From contig CAWZYQ010000092.1 in assembly GCA_963966275.1 (NCBI GenBank), positions 1 to 15,173 on the forward strand: a DNA stretch of 15,173 nt, in the 5' to 3' direction. Made by a program: the position numbers and the translations under genes. The notes beneath the pieces were generated by a model, which was not told the DNA's origin, made no database searches, and saw only the letters and a program-made list of their open reading frames with translations. Shown piece by piece: positions 14,226 to 15,173 of this stretch; the first letter of the stretch is position 1, and every line of letters begins with the position of its first letter. The DNA comes from UBA10427 sp003500135. GTDB lineage: Bacteria; Bacteroidota; Bacteroidia; Cytophagales; Cyclobacteriaceae.

Positions 14226-14987
14226 GTGAGCTCTAAATTTCCTTACATAATTGGTCATATAACAACCCTCATATTCATTTGCTGTAATTTGCCAATGGTT
14301 AAAGCACAGGATGCTGATGTATTAGTGAAAGGGTACGTAGTAGATGGTGAAGAAGGAAAGGGCATGGAAAACGTGCATGTATTTGCTAAGGGTTCCGGAA
14401 GGGTAACCAATTCAAGACGTGATGGCTTTTTTGCTTTTACTGTTAAAACCACGGATACATTGATTTTTAGCCATGTGGGCTACGAAAGCGCCAGCGTGGC
14501 TATGTGGAAGGCAGAGTCTTCAAAAATTGAATTAATGATACGGCTGAAAAAGGGCATACTGATGCTTGATGGTGTTGATATTTACGGTGATTATGATACT
14601 CCTGAATATTTGATTAAGAAGAAAAATGAACCCATGTACATGTTTGGTAAACCCAAGTCGCTTACGGAAAAACCAAAAGCCGATGTACCGCTTGGAAGTA
14701 CCAACTATGGCCCTATAACCTATTTCTCAAAGGAGGCCAGGGAAAAAAGAAAAGTAGTGCGATACTATGCTAAGGCGGTAAAGGATACTACTTATGTCCG
14801 CACCCTGAACGATCCGAAAATCCGGGCCGATTTTTTAAGAATGTATGGTATTGAACGGTCTACTTTTGATGAATTCCTGCGATATTTCAATCGGGCGCCA
14901 ATAATTTTTGATCGCAATAATCCTGCAGACATTGAAAGGGTTTTACACCGAGAGTTTCTCAGGTGGATCAGGCAAAGGGAAAATTAG
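14226..14987 (+). CDS. Exported protein with carboxypeptidase-regulatory-like domain
   Basis: The 253-residue protein starts at GTG; the following residues form a signal peptide (hydrophobic TTLIFICC, cleavage expected after VKA near residue 27), which supports this start. Residues ~33-119 form a carboxypeptidase-D regulatory-like beta sandwich: LVKGYVVDGEEGKGMENVHV, TNSRRDGFFAFTV and TLIFSHVGYES are the standard strands seen at the N-termini of SusC-like proteins. Here no TonB plug or barrel follows; the remaining ~130 residues are charged and probably helical (KEAREKRKVVRYYAKAV, FLRMYGIERSTFDEFLRYF). Such stand-alone proteins are common in Bacteroidota and lack a known function; periplasmic or outer-membrane-associated location is likely. 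No partner gene is seen. Confidence 0.85.
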   Translation: MSSKFPYIIGHITTLIFICCNLPMVKAQDADVLVKGYVVDGEEGKGMENVHVFAKGSGRVTNSRRDGFFAFTVKTTDTLIFSHVGYESASVAMWKAESSKIELMIRLKKGILMLDGVDIYGDYDTPEYLIKKKNEPMYMFGKPKSLTEKPKADVPLGSTNYGPITYFSKEAREKRKVVRYYAKAVKDTTYVRTLNDPKIRADFLRMYGIERSTFDEFLRYFNRAPIIFDRNNPADIERVLHREFLRWIRQREN

Positions 14988-15173
14988 ACTTTTGCACGAC
15001 ATTTACTCATTTTATCATCGTGTTCTATTGACCATTTTCATGTGCTTCGTATATAATCCATGAAATTCTTTATGCTTAACTCAACAATGAATACGATGAA
15101 AAACAGACAATTGACCTATATTATATAAAGTCTATTATTAAATTACACATATAATGATTAACTTACCATAAAA

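Noticed and set aside
14988..15173. Possible gene or terminator after the last CDS.
   Set aside because: The stretch is AT-rich, with no ORF above about 22 codons and no stable hairpin with a T run.

Overview
The window looks like a stretch of chromosome from a free-living member of the Bacteroidota, most likely a Cytophagales-type bacterium. This is inferred from gene content and style: an exported carboxypeptidase-regulatory-like protein, a Cache-type polytopic membrane protein, a TIGR00266/AIM24 protein, a cyclase-TolB-TPR protein, AT-rich leaders without clear Shine-Dalgarno sequences, and promoter-like boxes of the TTG / TAnnTTTG type. I see no transposase, integrase, phage gene or CRISPR array. 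Most of it is ordinary housekeeping and envelope or signalling sequence.

Layout, left to right. (a) 1-2691 (+): a large multi-pass membrane protein whose N-terminal Cache sensor domain is cut off or frameshifted at the window edge; its cytoplasmic part resembles a degenerate NTPase followed by a winged helix. (b) 2692-2952: a compact intergenic region with a promoter-like sequence embedded in a perfect palindrome, a possible 12-codon leader ORF or small RNA, and a strong intrinsic terminator. (c) 2953-3741 (+): TIGR00266/AIM24 protein. (d) 3850-4368 (-): flavodoxin-fold NAD(P)H-dependent oxidoreductase, convergent with the previous gene across a perfect hairpin. (e) 4456-4680 (+): small acidic lipoprotein with its own terminator. 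(f) 4847-7024 (+): a two-gene unit, a short-chain dehydrogenase and an AGCS sodium:alanine symporter starting at TTG. (g) 7021-7422 (-): exported protein of unknown function whose stop codon overlaps the symporter stop. (h) 7577-7658 (-): tRNA-Leu(CAG) with a clear promoter and terminator. (i) 7771-11062 (-): pta, then a 3-hydroxyacyl-CoA dehydrogenase, then ackA, transcribed in that order; a probable acetyl-CoA/acetate operon with a dehydrogenase inserted in it. (j) 11199-13193 (-): class III nucleotide cyclase domain joined to a TolB-like domain and TPRs. (k) 13417-14094 (+): HAD-family phosphatase. (l) 14226-14987 (+): exported protein with a carboxypeptidase-regulatory-like domain. (m) 14988-15173: no supportable gene.

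How the genes work together: the clearest functional unit is pta-hbd-ackA. Pta converts acetyl-CoA to acetyl phosphate and AckA converts acetyl phosphate to acetate plus ATP (or the reverse), while the middle gene would handle a 3-hydroxyacyl-CoA at the same CoA-thioester node. The SDR-symporter pair is linked by spacing only. I do not see an obvious new defence or mobile system. The least explained items are the truncated Cache/NTPase-like membrane protein, the small regulatory cassette at 2699-2818, the non-canonical substrate-specifying residue of the cyclase, and the dehydrogenase inside pta-ackA.
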